Origin: Elmis aenea
Taxonomy: Eukaryota > Arthropoda > Insecta > Coleoptera > Elmidae
Assembly (NCBI GenBank): GCA_947652605.1
Contig: OX393577.1
Span: 9,424,868-9,488,867, forward strand
Length of the DNA stretch: 64,000 nt
Reading direction: 5' to 3'
Position numbers and translations under genes: made by a program. The notes below the pieces were generated by a model that worked only from the letters and a program-made list of their open reading frames with translations, was not told the origin of the DNA and did not search any database. Shown here in pieces: positions 19,792 to 32,392 of the stretch (positions are counted from its first letter, which is position 1; each line of letters starts with the position of its first letter).

Positions 19792-22388
19792 ATGGATTTC
19801 AAAATTTTATTTGTGATTTATAGTTTATTTTTAGTTGTAGGTAAGTACACCAACTCAAAGTAAAAATGAAAGCGCGAATTTTTTACTTTGTTTTTATTTT
19901 AGATGCTAATCCTGTAATTAAAAGTTTCGAAGACCAGTGGAATTACACCATAACTTCTGATAAAACTCCTATTTTGGGTAGTGAATCAGCTCGTGAAGAA
20001 AGAGATTTTTTGTGCACAATTTGTGAGACAAGTAAGAACCCCAATTTATGTTTATAATAAAGACAGTGTAGACAAATTGGTGTAAAATTTTAACGTAGCG
20101 TTATTTTTTGAACAATTATTCTAAATCAAAACTCTTATTAGGTACAACTCTATTGACTGAAGGATAGTTAAGTATTAGTCTACAAAAAGTTGTTCAATAT
20201 GCATTTTCTTACGACTTTATTAGTGCTAATATCTGGCGTCTATGTTTAAGAAAACTTTTACAAAATTGTTTCCATGCAATTCCAAATCTAAACAGGTAAA
20301 ATTAAATATGTGTATGTCCTTTTATTACAAATTTTAATGTGAATCCTGTTTAACTTGTCACAAATGTATTCACACTCTTTATAATTCATTGATTTAAGCG
20401 AAGCAAACTTCAGAATATTATGATGCTTTTGCAGTTATCCCAGGAGCAATCTTTTGATATTGTTCAGTTTTTAACTATTAACTATAAGGTATAGTTAAGT
20501 TAAACTTAATGTAAAAATTTCCAAAATGTAGCAAAGCTAAGATCAAAGGAATTAAATACTATCTTGCAAAATTACCCTCTTTTAAATTTGTACACAGGTT
20601 TAACTAGCACGAGGTACAACAATATGTACCTTCGTCAAAATGAATAGGTAAATTGCTTTAAAACAATAAAAAGTCCAATAATTAAATAAAAACTTTTATG
20701 GATTTAAACATTTGCAACGAACTAAAAAAAAATCGACGTACTAAATAAAAGACATTTTTTAAGATCTCTTGGTCATACTTGCTAAAAAGATTTAAAAATG
20801 ATTTTATAGTCAAGTTAGTGCCCAATAGTATTGGATTTAGCAGTGTCTTGAGTAAAACTATTAACAAGGCCTTACAATTATCTCACTATCTTACAAAAGA
20901 GCCATTCAGCCACGCTTCAGATTAAATAAAAATAGAAAATAGATGCAGTTCAATTGATTTAATATTAATATCTGCAGCACATTGATCAGCAACTTTCATT
21001 CTTTCAGTTCCATTACATTACCAAGTCATAGCTTTGATGTATATTTAAATTAAATCAGATTATCTATATGGAAAATGTAACAATAAAACTGGAATATTGT
21101 AGAAATGAGTGTATTCCACATGCATACAGTAAAGCTAAAGTCGAAATTACCATTAATTTCTCCTAAGAAGACATGTTCTGTTAGTTATGTGTGTAATCTA
21201 CAGGGTCAGCTTACAGCCTAGACATTGTTGATTATACAAGAAAATTACTTTTTTTTGCTCAATCATGAATGTTAAACAACATTATTATTAATTTTAGTAC
21301 ACATATATATTAAGATCGTAACGATATCTGCAAATAACTTTGTTAAATATGTCTTTTATTCTTATTTGCAGGTTTTCTTGGTGCACTTCTAATTAATAAT
21401 TATTACAAGTATTGATTTGTACGCGTAGTGTTTTTAAATACAATTTTATTAAAACTTATGTTAACGTCTTATTTTAGTTGCTAAAACAATAAAAAATGTG
21501 GATATTGAAGGAATTACAGATTCTGTGAAAAAGCCCATTAGAAATACTTGCTACAATTTGTTTAGCTTCATACATTTTGATAAACAAAAATGCGATGAGT
21601 GGATCGATGACGTATATTCCAAAATAGGCGCTATTAATTTTGCCAAAGATATAGGTAAGTAAGTGCAAAATTCTGTGATAATAGCCTGCCAAGGGCATGT
21701 GGAGATGATAGCTATAATTTATGACGTGCATGTTAATTATTTTTCTATTATTGGACTAAGAGCTACGTCGAAACTTTGAGTAATTGATAAATTACCGGAA
21801 TTACGTTTGTTTACAGTGACTTGATTAATATTTGTTCAATTTTAACGAAGTTACATGACTTTAAATATTAATTTAACGTGAACCAAAAAAAAATATGCTG
21901 AGAAGCAATTAATATTTAATGTTTTTAGCTATTCAAGGTTTTCTGGAATAGAATTTTTTTTTTGTTTAGTATTAATTTTCTCTTAAATCACAATATTTTA
22001 TCAGTGTTTATTTAGAACCGGTTGGTTTGCGCTACTGATTACTTATCATCGGTTTTAAGCGTAGAGCTCTTACTGTATTAACAAATTTTGGTTGGTGTTG
22101 TGTTGGAAGTTGTTTTATTTTGTCGATTTAGTTTGCTGCTTAAGACATTGCTTTGACCAAAATGACAATACATTATTAATGTTCACCTTTTTTTCTTCCA
22201 AAATAGCTTCCGAAATGTTGTGCGACATGGTGCTAGGAGATAAGTGTAAGGTTAAGAAACCCGCACCAAAACCTACTACTACTCCTCGCCCGTCGTCGAA
22301 CTCGTCAAAAAACAGCTTTAATTTTTTAATCTCAACTCTATTATTAGTTTTTACCAAAATAATTACAGTTATGTTCTTGCATTTTTGA
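19792..22388 (+). CDS. Secreted, GPI-anchor-type saposin-like protein, copy B
   Basis: Exons are 19792-19840, 19903-20031, 21478-21654 and 22207-22388, with phase-1 introns of 62, 1446 and 552 bp, the same lengths as in copy A. The product has 178 residues with the same signal peptide, the same six-cysteine spacing, the same Pro/Thr/Ser linker and the same hydrophobic tail. Between cysteines the sequence is remodelled; for example, between the third and fourth cysteine A has YTFGSGFGWNKTK and B has YNLFSFIHFDKQK. Near the fifth cysteine A has EVMCGMALGKTC and B has EMLCDMVLGDKC. Both frames are intact, so both genes are probably expressed and may differ in target lipid, membrane or binding partner. 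That functional statement is inference. Confidence 0.78.
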
Positions 22389-22617
22389 TGTGCGTTATGA
22401 TAGAAACGATATGTAACAATTATTTTGTACAATTGATCATCTAAACCGATTATTAAAATTCCTGTTTAAATGTTGTTATTTAAATGTTTGCAATCGTTGT
22501 ACATACACATAGTTTATGTTTAGTTGTTAGCTTTGAGTAGTAGGTTAACAAATTGAAGCCGAACGCAGTGAGTTCAGTTTCACTCCGCCTTTGCAAGACG
22601 AATTTTGTTAAAAGACA

Positions 22618-23280
22618 GCCACAGCACACTTTGAAAAATACGCACGTCGTATGCTAACGTCAATTTTGAGACATAAATCATTATTGCAAAACAAAACTGT
22701 AAATAACAACGAAAATGGCTCATTATGTGCAACATGTGCAATGTGTGCAATGTTCTTTGAACAGAAATAAAGTTGTGGTGGCTTTTAAATTTTAAAATTT
22801 ATCTGTGATTTATAGTTGTAGGTAAGTACACCAACTCAAGCTAAAAATGAAAGCGTGAAGTTTTTACTTTGTTTTTATTTTAGATGCTAATCCTGTAATT
22901 AAAAGTTTTGAAGACCAGTGGAATTACAGAATAACGTCTGATAAAAATCCTATTTTGAGTAGTGAATCAAAAACTCATGTGTTACCTCCACCAGCAAAGT
23001 GAACAGTATGTTTTGAATTTTTTAAAAATCAAATCTAAACTTTAAATAGTCAATGTTTTGTACTTCTGAATTTTAGGGCAAAGAAGAACCGGAACCTTTG
23101 AACGTTATGAAAAAAATGGCTCTCGGTAATTCATCAGCTCCTTCAGGTGATTCTATTCGATCCTGGATACCTTGCTCTGGTTGTAAACTAGGAAGACCCC
23201 CAATTTATGTTTATAATAAAGATAGTGTAGACAAACTGGTGAAAAATTTTAACGTAGCGTTATTTTTTGAAAAATTCTAA
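22618..23280 (+). pseudogene. Broken paralogue of the saposin-like gene, copy B
   Basis: The layout matches 5053-5724: upstream block, ATG-less exon 1, exon-2 equivalent from 22884 with an in-frame TGA, and a separate 67-codon exon-like frame at 23077-23280. In that last frame the copies differ at Cys to Ser (PCCGCK versus PCSGCK), Asn-Thr to Asp-Ser, and one silent change, while the flanking non-coding sequence is almost unchanged. That bias hints that this exon may still be under selection, but I cannot join it to a start codon. Confidence 0.55.
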
Positions 23281-23404
23281 ATCGAAAATCTTATTACAAC
23301 TCTATTGACTCAAGGATAGTTTAGTATTAGGCTACATAAAGTCAAATATGCATTTTCTTACGACTTTATTAGTGCTAATCAAGAGCTAATATGTAGCGTC
23401 TATG

Positions 23405-25643
23405 TAGGGTCCGCAGCCCAAGTAATCAAATCAATACCATTAAGTGAATCAAATTATTGTGTTGCATGGGATTTGCTTTGCGAAAGGTATAACAATCGTA
23501 AAATGTTAATCTTTCATCATATCAAATCGTTTTGGCATATGTATACCTAACTTAGCAAAACCTACTTCGTCAGCATTGCGTGATTTATTAGATGAATTTT
23601 CTAAAAACTTACGATCGTTGAATAATTTGAAAATTGTCACAGATCAATGGGATCTTTTAATAGGGTATTTGATTTGCCAAAAACTAGATTCGGAAACAGT
23701 TGCAAAATGGGAGGAATATTCGGTAAGCATTGAACTTCCATCTCTTCAAGATTTGAAATCATTCATTGAACTTAGAGTCGAATTGCTCAAAAATTTAGAA
23801 ATAAATAAAATCGCGAAAAACATCGAAAAACCCACATCAACAAAGTATAAATATAACACGTCAAATGTCAAAAGTTTCGCTACATATGGTGACGTCTGTA
23901 TTGTTTGTAATGATTCGTATAAAATCTATGTCATTAAATCTTTGCATCAATTGCCTAAATAGTGGTCATATTGCTAAAAATTGCGTCATCAAGTTCATAG
24001 ATAAGAAACATAATATAGATAGGACACTGCAATGTTAAACATTTGGAGCATATGTGGCGCCTCTGTTAATTGGAGTCTAACTAAATTTGTAGTTTGTGAA
24101 ACGCGGGGTGCTTGATATTTATGTACAAATAAACGATTTTCAAACTCATGCGAGTGTGATTATGGTTTGTTTAGGCAAAACATTATGCACAGAAATCATA
24201 AAATTACAATTTAATTGATTTAGGCCACGTTTAGGCATATTATATGTTTCTAAACCTTAAGCACATTATTATGAATAAGCCAGTGAGTTTAATTTAAAAA
24301 ATTTACTTGCACAGAAATAAAAAATTCACAATTTTTATTGGAATTTCTTTGAAAAGGTGCCATTGATGCAATTCGAGGATTAATTAAAAAAATAGCTGGG
24401 TATAATGTAAAAAATAGGAAACACATTATAAACTACAAAAGACACAACTATATAAAAAATATTTTATTTTGGCAGCAAGAACAATTTATCTGTTTGTACA
24501 ATAAAATATTACATTTATATCTAATATTAAAATTACATTAATTTTAGATACTTGCTGGCATAACTTCTATGACAATCTTTGACAGTGCAGATCATTCCCA
24601 CCATGATGAAAAATGAAGCGTAAAATAGCACACACAGCACAATTTGTCTTTACAAATAAATCATAAACAACAAATTAAAATTATTCAAACAGCAATACTG
24701 TCTTTATCTATGCAATACTGAACTATGTTCTTTATCTATGTACTGAACGACTTAACATGTTTTGTGGACTAAACGAAAAAACAACGAAACCACCTTGGAA
24801 ACCAAACATCAACCAAAAATTGCCGCGGCGGCGTTTAATTTCTATCTAATTTTTTATCTATCCTTGTCACACAGGCGATGAAGACGACCTCTGTTAATTG
24901 GAGTCTAACTATTTTTGACACTTCGACATCGTTAAACGTCATCCCACCTCAGTGCGCTAGGCATGATCAAGTTGCAGAAAATGCAATTCTAAACACAACA
25001 CATTTTGATCGAACTAAACCTGTAGCAGAAACAATTCCAAACCAGGTAGCAATGACAAACCATTGTATCGATCATGGACATCGTGATGTTTTGCTTTCAA
25101 CAGTGGTCATTCGTGTGTTTGATAATCATGGAGCTGCTCACAGTTGTAGAGTTTTGTGCGATTCAGGATCGCAATCAAACTTCATAACATCAGACTTGTG
25201 TAAGAAATTGGGTTTTGAGCAATTCGAGCTTTCGGTGACCGGTATCAATCAGATTTCTTCCACATTAAACCGTAAGTGTAACATTTGTTTACAATCTCGC
25301 ATCAACACTTACAACACATATATCTTGCTTCGTTATATCGGAAATTTGCAAAAGTATACCAAGTACTACTATCAATATTGCATCGTTTGAAATACCCACA
25401 AATCTAAAATTGGCAGATCCCAATTTTAATAAACCAGCTTGTATCGATATGCTCATCGGAGCTCAATTGTTTTGGCAACTTATTTGTGTTGGACAGGTAA
25501 GTTTGGGAAGCAGTACGCCTATCTTACAAAAAACTAGATTTGGGTGGATTGTATCAGGTAGCATTGTTTCTAATACATCGAAAACAACATTTTGTAATTT
25601 AAATCATATCGATAAAGTTCAAGATACTTTAAAACGGTTTTAG
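23405..25643 (+). pseudogene. BEL/Pao gag and protease remnants, unit B
   Basis: Gag is readable from 23407 with the NYCVAWDLL motif. A TGTA insertion near 23541 breaks the frame relative to A. The frame from 23576 carries LRDLLDEFSKNLRSLN. The CCHC knuckle is cut by the insertion at 23996-24965. Protease motifs (CRVLCDSGSQSNF, then LQKTRFGWIVSG) follow at 25060-25640 with the same frameshift and TAG as in A. Confidence 0.72.
23996..24965. mobile_element. 970-bp insertion with 8-bp target duplication, unit B only
   Basis: ATCAAGTT flanks the insert on both sides (23988-23995 and 24966-24973). Unit A keeps the empty site. The left end starts CATAGATAAGAAACATAATA; the right end reads ...CAGTGCGCTAGGCATG, so the termini share only CAT/ATG and no convincing long inverted repeat. 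Inside, a 25-bp direct repeat (CCTCTGTTAATTGGAGTCTA and onward) occurs at about 24059 and 24888, and TTATCTATG-type motifs recur near the right. The 8-bp site suggests hAT, but the ends are atypical. No coding capacity was seen. Confidence 0.75.
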
Positions 25644-25995
25644 GAAATCGAAGAATGTGAAATTTCTCGCGTTCTTTCTGACGAAGAACAAGCATGTGAA
25701 ACTCATTTTAAATCACACACAACAAGAGATGAGACTGGTCGTTTCATAGTAGCCATTCCTTTTAAACAATCCATCAATCAGTTTGGAGATTCATATCAAT
25801 CAGCTTCAAAAGGTTTTCGATCCCTAACAACCAAACTAAATGCAAACCCTTCGTTACGTAACATGTATTCACAATTTATGGGTGAATATGAGTCGCTTGG
25901 TCACATGACTAAACTTGTTTCAAATTCGCAAATTCCCGTTTGTATATTACCCCACCATGGTGTAGGTATATAAACAGAGCAGCCAGACTACTAAG

Positions 25996-28441
25996 TTGCG
26001 AGTAGTTTTTGATGGCTCAAGTCCAACGTCGACAGGTGTTTCATTAAATGATCTTCAAATGCCTGGACCTCCATTGCAAAATGATCTCTTTTCGATCTTG
26101 ATTCGATTTCATCAAAATAAATTCGTTTTTTCAGCAGACATTACAAAGATGTATCGTCAAATTCTAGTACAACCATCTGACAGATTAACCCAATGTATCC
26201 TGTGGCAAAAAACGGACGAAACAGATCCGTCTGTGTATGAACTCAATACTGTCACCTATGGCACAACATCTGCCCCATTTTTAGCCATTCGTTACCTTAA
26301 ACAGCTAGCCTCGGAAAACCTTACAATTTTTCCTGAAGCTTCTACTATTATTCAAAATGATTTTTATGTTGATGATCTACTAACTGGATTCGACGGCATT
26401 AAAAATGCAATTAATGTTTGTCGTCAAATTGATACAATTCTTAAGCAAAGTTGTTTTGAATTAAGAAAATGGACGTCAAATTGCAATAATATCGTTAACA
26501 ATATTTCGAACACTCAAAACTCAATTGAAAGGTTAATTATTAGTTCTGTTGAAAACTGTAAAACACTTGGTCTTCTTTGGGTTTCAACAGATGATACCTT
26601 AACTTATAGAATCAATATATCTAGTTTACCAAAGCAAATAACAAAAAGATCGATTCTCTCTTGTATTGCTCAAATCTTCGATCCTCTTGGTTTATTGGGA
26701 GCTTGTACCATAACAGCTAAAATCATATTACAACGTCTTTGGATGGAACATATTTCTTGGGATGAATCGATTCCGTCAGACATTCATAATAATTGGACTA
26801 AATTTCACAATGATTTACTCCAGTTAAACAATCTCGAAATACAACGACGTGTAACTTGTGATAACCCAATAAGAATTGAATTGCATGGTTTTTGTGATGC
26901 GTCTGAACAAGCTTATGGCGCATGTGTGTATGTTAAATCATTTGATGCAAACGGTCAAATTCATGTTCATTTAGTTAGTGCTAAAAGCAAGGTGGCACCG
27001 ATCAAGCATATCAGCATTCCTCGTTTGGAGCTAAGTGGTGCTCTAATTCTAGCCAAACTAAGAAAAAATATTGAAAATTCGCTTACGCTGAAGTTAGATT
27101 CGGTTAACTTTTGGTGCGACTCAACTATCGTTCTCAGTTGGATTCGTACTTCAACAAATTTGTTAAAAACGTTTGTCGCAAACAGAGCATCAAAAATCCA
27201 ATCGTTAACAAACAGTACAGATTGGCATTATGTCAAATCAAAAGAAAATCCCGCAGATTTATTGTCTCGTGGCATAAACCCAAGTTCGCTAAATAAATGT
27301 TATTTATGGAGGCATGGTCCTGAATGGTTGCATCAACAATCATCGGAATTAGATTATCCAAATTTTGAAACAATTCATTACTTGCCAGAATTAAAATCAA
27401 ATAAATACTCATTCATTCTTACACCATTCATTGATCTGTTGCACATACATAATTATTCGAGTTACAATAAACTACTTCGTTGCGTTGCGTATTGTTATCG
27501 GTTTGTAAACAATTGCAAACAACCTAAGCAAAATCGCATATATGGTCCTCTTACCATGGACGAATTAAACTTGTCATTAATTGCCATAGTCAAAATTGTT
27601 CAAAATCAATCATTCCCTCGAGAATATCGTTTATTAAAGGATAATAAACCATTGCAAAAAGATAGCAAAATCATCTGCTTAAACCTCTTTGTTGACATTA
27701 AAAATATTATTCGTGTAGGTGGACGACTTACTCATTCTAATTTCTATTTTGAGCAAAAGCATCCCATACTTATACCTGCAAATCATCACTTCACTAAATT
27801 GTTATTCGAGCACGAACATTTGAAGCTAAAACATGCTGGTCCACAGCAACTATTGTATTCAATTCGCGAAAAGTTTTGGCCAATTTCAGGGAGAAACATA
27901 TCTCGTCAAGTTGTTCACAATTGCATTAATTGCTTTCGAGGAAAACCTAAAACTCTAACTCCTAAAGTAGGAGATTTGCCAAAAGAACGCGTTATTCCAT
28001 CTTTACCATTCGCAATAACTGGCGTAGATTATGCCGGACCCTTTTTAATAAAGGAACGTAAAGGTAGGAATGCCAAAACATTTAAATGTTACATCAGTTT
28101 ATTCGTTTGTTTTACCACCAAAGCACTTCATTTGGAATTAGTTTCGGATTTAACTAAAGAAAGTTTCATTGCTGCCTTAAGACGATTTGTGTCGAGACGG
28201 GGCAAACCATACGAGCTTCGTTCCGATAATGGCACCAATTTTGTTGGAGCAAAGAACGAACTTGTTGAACTTAGTAAATTCATAACTAACAATCAAAATC
28301 CATTAGCTGAATTAATTCAAAATGAAGGCATTATTTGGAAGTTTATTCCGCCTTATTCGCCTCATTTCGGAGGCATTTGGGAGGCAGGGGTCAAACGCGT
28401 AAAATATCATCTAAAAAGAATATTGGGAAATACTAATTTAG
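25996..28441 (+). pseudogene. BEL/Pao RT, RNase H and integrase, unit B
   Basis: This is the same open frame as 10299-12744, with very few base changes (for example FHQNKFVFS for FYQNKFVVS near the RT start). The YVDD, FCDAS, GVDYAGPF, RSDNGTNF and GGIWE motifs are kept. The frame continues past 28441 into the antisense LINE fragment and stops at 28608. The missing integrase C-terminus and LTR make it inactive. Confidence 0.9.
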
Positions 28442-28987
28442 CGTCTTCAATTAATATTTTCAGCTGTCATGCCACAGCTTCTCAAATGCTTGGGCCGCAT
28501 TCAAAAATAGTGGAGCAAACTTTTTTCTCCTTACGTGATTTTTTTAACGTATCTGGTATTTCACATGCTGGGTCAATCGTACAATGTTTCATTCTAAATC
28601 CAAATTGATGGGATGGGATTAGATCTTTTTCTTTAATGATTAGTTTTAATCTTTTAAGTAACAATTTTTCAAACGGTTTTGATTCCTAGGCAATAACGAA
28701 ACTGGTCTCTGTAGGACTATACTTTATGTGGTGGTTTTCCTAATATCTGGATCATAATGACCTCTGCTTCTTACAACAACCTAGGTACATACTTTAATCT
28801 TTTAGCTTAGCAGCATTTATCAAGTTGGCTAGTTTTACTATGGTTTTCTGTGGATTGTTTTAACACTTCTCCAGTTATCAAATCAAACCCAGGGGCTTTT
28901 TTCTGGTAATTATTTGCTTTGATCTCAATACTTACTTCCTCAGTTGACGTAAGTCTTATCTTCTCTCCTTCTTCTTGGGAAGGTTCA
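28442..28987 (-). pseudogene. Jockey-like LINE RT fragment, unit B
   Basis: This copy of 12745-13290 has the same breakpoint against the BEL/Pao integrase and the same broken frames (HQFGFRMKH, KKVCSTIF, KKAPGFDLITG on the minus strand). The shared breakpoint dates this junction before the tandem duplication. Confidence 0.75.
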
Positions 28988-30441
28988 TCCTAACTTGGTA
29001 CACCTTCCTGTTCATATGGTCGGATGTTTTTTTTCTAGACCAGTAAATCTCTATGCATTTTGCTTATTATTTATAGCCCACTTATCATTTTCCTGTCTAA
29101 TTGGGAGGATTTGCATTATTGGTCTTTTTAACCATTTATTAGCTTTCCAGAGTAAAGAACAAATGATTTCTTTTTAAATAGTTACGAATTCTTCTAAAAT
29201 TAACGTTGTCGCCACAATTTTGCTAATATTACTCTACCAACAATCTTTTTAAAGTCTTGTAGTAAACTTTTAGCCATTAAAAATCAGTTTTTTTTTTTTT
29301 TTACAGTAAACCTAATTTGCATTTCCCTGAAATACGCTTAGTACTGCATGTAAACAAAGCAAGTCAGTTAAAAAAGTTAGATATCAGTAAATATTCTTTG
29401 TCTCTCTGCGTCGCCATGCTATTCCTCTAAACCCAAGGAGTGCAGTTATATATGCGAAAAGCTGACGTTTCATAACAACCTGAACAAATACCGTTTTCTC
29501 GTAACCGCACGCGTATTTGCTTTTAACTCAAGCGGCGGAACTTATTTTCCACATTGGTTGTCTTAGCAGTTTTGTTAATGAATACAGCAAGCGTGCTGCG
29601 ATATTTTTAATTAGGGCTTTTTTATTGTCGGATAAGCTGCGACAATTAATGAAGAAAGTAATAAAAAACTCATTAATATTATAATAAAAATTACAAGCCG
29701 CTTTTGTAAGGTCTTTTTGCTTTATTAATATGTCAGGAATTGTCAACGCTAAATTTTTTCTAAATTTAAACTATAGCTAGACATAGTATACGATTGTGTC
29801 AATTTTTATACCGAAATGATACGGAATTAAAACTATACAGGGTGTCTAAGATAACGTTTCCAGAATAGGGATCTTGCTTATTTTAAGAGATATATGTTTG
29901 GATGCACTCTGTGTAGGTCAAATTAAAATTTATTTTGAAAAATTACCTATTATTTTCACAAGATTGTGTCAAAATGTAACATTTTCGTCAATATCCATCA
30001 TTTGCACAGAAAAATTATCTTTGGTCCAGTATATTTGTTAAAATGCGTTTAATTTTGTGCGTCTTGAATTCAAAATATCTAGTTATTAGCATATTTTTAT
30101 AATCTAGATATTTTGATTAAGCTGTTATACAGGGTAGTCCAAAAGTTAGAAAACGCTGGGAATTTCTCTTTTCTCCTGGTTTGTCGTTCTTGACATTTTC
30201 ATTTTCGTTATTCTAATTCTGCTATTTAATTTATTATAAATCTCCCCTAATTTATTTGGAAATAAATTTATAATTTTTTGTACAGTAATTTTCACTTTTA
30301 CAATAACAGAAAACTGACCATGAAATGTTGTTGCTAGAATCCGATTAAGGCTGTGTTTATTGCATCAAGAACATCAAAACTAAATGTTTGGCAGAGTTAT
30401 ATGTGCTACTGGCCATTTCCTTCGGAAAAATAGAAGAAAAA
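28988..30441. other. Non-coding stretch, unit B counterpart of 13291-14743
   Basis: The same AT-rich content: a poly-T run one base different from A, the mariner-type end CAGGGTGTCTAAG at about 29838, and the hairpin near 30067-30114. Nothing coding was recognised. Confidence 0.45.
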
Positions 30442-30876
30442 CTGAAAAGTTGAATAATAGAAGTAATCTTTGCGATCGCGTTGGCCATGAAACCGTCAAA
30501 GATAAAATCTAAAATTTTTTATTTACCAATTCGCGCATCCTTTGCAAGTAAAATGGTGCAAAGTTTTTAAGAAAATCTTAAACGGATCCGGAGAAAAACT
30601 CCAAAAACGAAAGCCCTGCTAAACCGCTATGATTTGAGAAGTTGTGTAATTAAATCTATGCGATTGCATAGGCGTTTAACATAGGTGAAACCGTTTTTAC
30701 AAGGGCCTTGTTTTTCGCGTTCGTCTCCGGAATCGTTTACGGTTTTTTCAAAAAATGTTTGCCATTTTACTTGCAGAGGATGAGCGCATTGATAAATAGA
30801 AGAATTTTAATTTTATCTCTGACGGTTTCATAGCCAACACGATCTCAAAAATTACCTTTATTATTTAACTTTCCAG
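30442..30876. repeat. Long imperfect palindrome, unit B
   Basis: This is the copy of the 14744-15178 palindrome, with the same arms and centre. A difference such as GCGCATCC for GCGCATAC near the left arm shows that the copies evolve independently. Confidence 0.75.
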
Positions 30877-32034
30877 TGAGAAGCCATTGACTGAAGAACG
30901 GTCACCACAGCATCGCCGCCATCATCCACATTACTTTCAGTGGAAACCAAGCATTCGTCATCGCCGTCCTGCCTAACGTTCGTTATATTCTTCAATAGCG
31001 ATGTCCTGCTACTTCCCATCACCGAGTAGCAACCGCCGACTACATCAAACAACTCTCATCACCTTTGGAACCTTTCCTTTTCAAAACTACATCCTACTCC
31101 TTCAAATCGCTTAACTACATCCGCTACATCCTGCAGCACACCTTCGACTACATCTATTTACAAGCAAGCAGCTGCAACTTAATCTCTCAAGAGAAGTTCC
31201 ATCGACGCGACATCATCATTAACCAGTCCCGACGAAGACAAGTTTTATCGACTTTTGTTCCATCGGATAGTAATTGCAACATCCAGCACCAAGACATCAT
31301 GTTCTTCACTTCAGTACCAGGCTTACGGTCGAGCCAGATGGCCGACACATACGTATCACGCCTCACTAGCCGCATGGAACCGTTTTACGTCAGCTCACAG
31401 TCACAAGCCGTCTTCATCCAGCCGAGCCGACACACATGTGCACGTCTACCACATAACCGCGCTCCTGGTGAAGCACTTCCAACTGACGGACGGTCACACA
31501 TCATCGCCAACGTCGTTCCACGCCAGACAACCAGCCGCCTGCCTCACACCCAGCCGACACACATGTGAGCCCCATTGCCGCATAACCGCGCTTCGTGAGC
31601 AGCCTGTCCAGTCAACCCTGAGGATCAACCGTCGTCATCGTCGAGTCCATGGAGCCACTTCCAACACGCTTCCAACGACCTGTCTGCCGCTTCTACAAGA
31701 GAGGCCATTGGAGCAACAACCACGCCTGACGTCAATCACGCCGAGCCAAGGACGTGCTCCTCGCCCGGTCCTTACCACTGCGCTCCGTGATATTTAACCT
31801 TGCCATCTGAGCCAACTCTGCCTCCAGCCGCTCGATTCCACCACCAAGACCGAGTACTACTTTAGCTCCATCAGCAGGCCACCAAAATCAATATGTACTT
31901 TTATTTTACAACATTACAGTAAATTTTAAAGGCGGCTGACCTGCAGTTTGGATCTCTAAACCGGAAGGGTGTTACCGTGGAGATGGTTATGAGATCCCAT
32001 CTACAGTCAGTCAGTCGATAAACAGATATTAATA
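30877..32034 (+). other. C-rich strand-asymmetric tract, unit B
   Basis: This is the counterpart of 15179-16330, with a 6-bp tandem duplication (CAGTCA) near 31400 that lengthens the overlapping open frames by two codons without breaking them. The frame-preserving indel is weak evidence only. No domain was recognised, and the origin is unknown. Confidence 0.4.
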
Positions 32035-32392
32035 AACTAGTGTCAATGTCAGATCTTTAAATTTTAGTGAAATAGTTTTAATAACGGGAATATTTGATTT
32101 AAAAATCAAATAGTAATGTTAACAACATTCGTTGCCCCTAACCGCTAACACTGAATGCAAAATTGTGCAGTCACCTATGTAAGTACCTACAAATAAATTA
32201 GTTCTTATATCTTTATTGAGCAATGTAATAATAATTAAGTGGTATACATAAATAAGTTAAGTTCACAATAATTAACAAATTGTAATATTTTGGAAGTTCT
32301 AAATTATTCAAGCGTTTTGAATAATTGATACTATTGTTTTACAAAACCAAATAAATAAATGAATATAAATTACTTTTATGATAATATTTCAG

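Larger units (their letters stand above)
23405..28441 (+). mobile_element. Truncated BEL/Pao retrotransposon, unit B
   Basis: This is the same element and the same truncation points as in unit A, so the element was in the unit before duplication. Here the gag region is not split by the Sola-like element, and the frame around ERYNNRKMLIFHH can be read directly. A separate 970-bp insertion sits in the zinc-knuckle region (23996-24965). No LTRs remain. Confidence 0.88.
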
